A DNA stretch of 5,581 nt from an uncultured Verrucomicrobiota bacterium (lineage in GTDB: Bacteria; Verrucomicrobiota; Kiritimatiellia; RFP12; UBA3636). The stretch covers positions 1 to 5,581 of the forward strand of contig CAMOEO010000214.1 in the NCBI GenBank assembly GCA_946612175.1. The letters run 5' to 3'. Shown piece by piece: positions 5,368 to 5,581 of this stretch (the stretch's first letter is position 1; every line of letters starts with the position of its first letter). A program made the position numbers and the translations under genes. Under the pieces are notes generated by a model, which did no database searches, was not told where the DNA came from, and worked only from the letters and a program-made list of their open reading frames with translations.

Positions 5368-5581
5368 ATTAAACAGTTCACGCTCGGCCTCCTTGCGCTC
5401 TCCGGCATCACGCTCGGCCTCGGCCACCTGCTCGCGCGCGCTGAATCCCGCGGCCGTGCGCGCGTCCTCGCCGCGGACGCCCGCCGCCGCCGCACGCTGC
5501 GCCGCCGGCGCACGGCCTCCGTCTTTCCTCCGCCCTCCCCCGAAGCGCTCTTCGCCGCATGGGAGCGCTCCCGCGACTCGC
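5368..5581 (+). CDS. Possible divergent gene: membrane-anchored, Arg-rich protein, N-terminal part (partial)
   Basis: A plus-strand frame stays open from the AT-rich patch to the window edge and reads IKQFTLGLLALSGITLGLGH, then LLARAESRGRARVLAADA, then an Arg-rich run, then PPPSPEALFAAWERSRDS. The first 20 residues are hydrophobic enough for a membrane anchor or signal, followed by positively charged residues. Codon third positions are almost all G or C, more so than in the competing minus-strand frame, which is open over the same bases and reads like a charged helix (AEAERDAGERKEAEREL). No in-frame ATG, GTG or TTG precedes the hydrophobic segment; the only early candidates are ATT codons at 5362, 5365 and 5368, so the start is nominal. 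It could be a gene with a rare start, a gene with a disrupted 5' end, or chance. I do not recognise a family. Confidence 0.35.
   Translation, partial: MKQFTLGLLALSGITLGLGHLLARAESRGRARVLAADARRRRTLRRRRTASVFPPPSPEALFAAWERSRDS

Noticed and set aside
5341..5369. A plus-strand promoter with -10 TATTAT at 5364-5369 for the divergent frame.
   Set aside because: The -10 is decent, but the sequence 17 nt upstream (TTATTT) is a poor -35, and transcription would begin inside or after the presumed gene start.
1707..5372. A plus-strand open frame of 1221 codons, antisense to both protease-like genes.
   Set aside because: Its translation mirrors the opposite-strand genes, has no recognisable domain, and reads through the 9-bp repeat array. 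It is a GC-driven shadow frame.
5235..5372. A 45-codon plus-strand ORF starting ATG at 5235 and ending at the TAA just before the possible divergent frame.
   Set aside because: It has no Shine-Dalgarno, no recognisable domain, and its end translates the AT-rich promoter patch. It is more likely chance within the leader and promoter region.
5238..5513. A minus-strand ORF of 91 codons starting at 5513.
   Set aside because: Its N-terminal half is almost pure Arg/Ser/Ala shadow sequence, and its frame then passes through the promoter island. It has no domain or start signal.

Overview
This window is GC-rich bacterial chromosome. All confidently called genes lie on the minus strand and read from right to left. 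A lipobox on the protease, a Sec signal peptide on its neighbour and a MurG enzyme together indicate a cell-wall-making bacterium with a periplasm. The GC-rich coding sequence, SD-poor starts and short tandem intergenic repeats would fit the PVC group (for example Kiritimatiellota or Verrucomicrobiota), but that placement is a guess that no single feature proves.

Read in the direction of transcription, the layout is as follows. An AT-rich island (about 5325-5376) carries a good sigma70-type promoter (TTGAAA, 17 nt, TATAGA) pointing left. A leader of about 200 nt contains a 12-13 nt direct repeat. It is followed by a lipoprotein HtrA/DegP-type serine protease (3744-5117) with an intact catalytic triad and two PDZ domains. 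A 117-nt gap then holds seven copies of a 9-bp repeat. Next comes a 772-residue secreted protein (1308-3626) that I read as two degenerate trypsin-like domains plus two PDZ domains, with no catalytic triad. murG (154-1302) follows after only 5 nt, with the one strong Shine-Dalgarno in the window. After murG there is a 100-nt gap with a 7-bp repeat laid over the murG stop and eight copies of the same 9-bp repeat. The window ends in the first 17 codons of an FmdB-type zinc-ribbon protein.

To the right of the AT-rich island a plus-strand frame runs off the window edge. It encodes a hydrophobic N-terminal segment followed by an Arg-rich stretch, but it has no standard start codon, so it is a tentative divergent gene.

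The four minus-strand genes look like one co-directional transcription unit joining envelope protein quality control (an active protease beside a dead paralogue) to the last cytoplasmic step of peptidoglycan precursor synthesis. The most unusual features are the tandem active/inactive protease pair, the G-free 9-bp repeat leaders shared by two different genes, and a murG lying outside the usual division and cell-wall cluster context.
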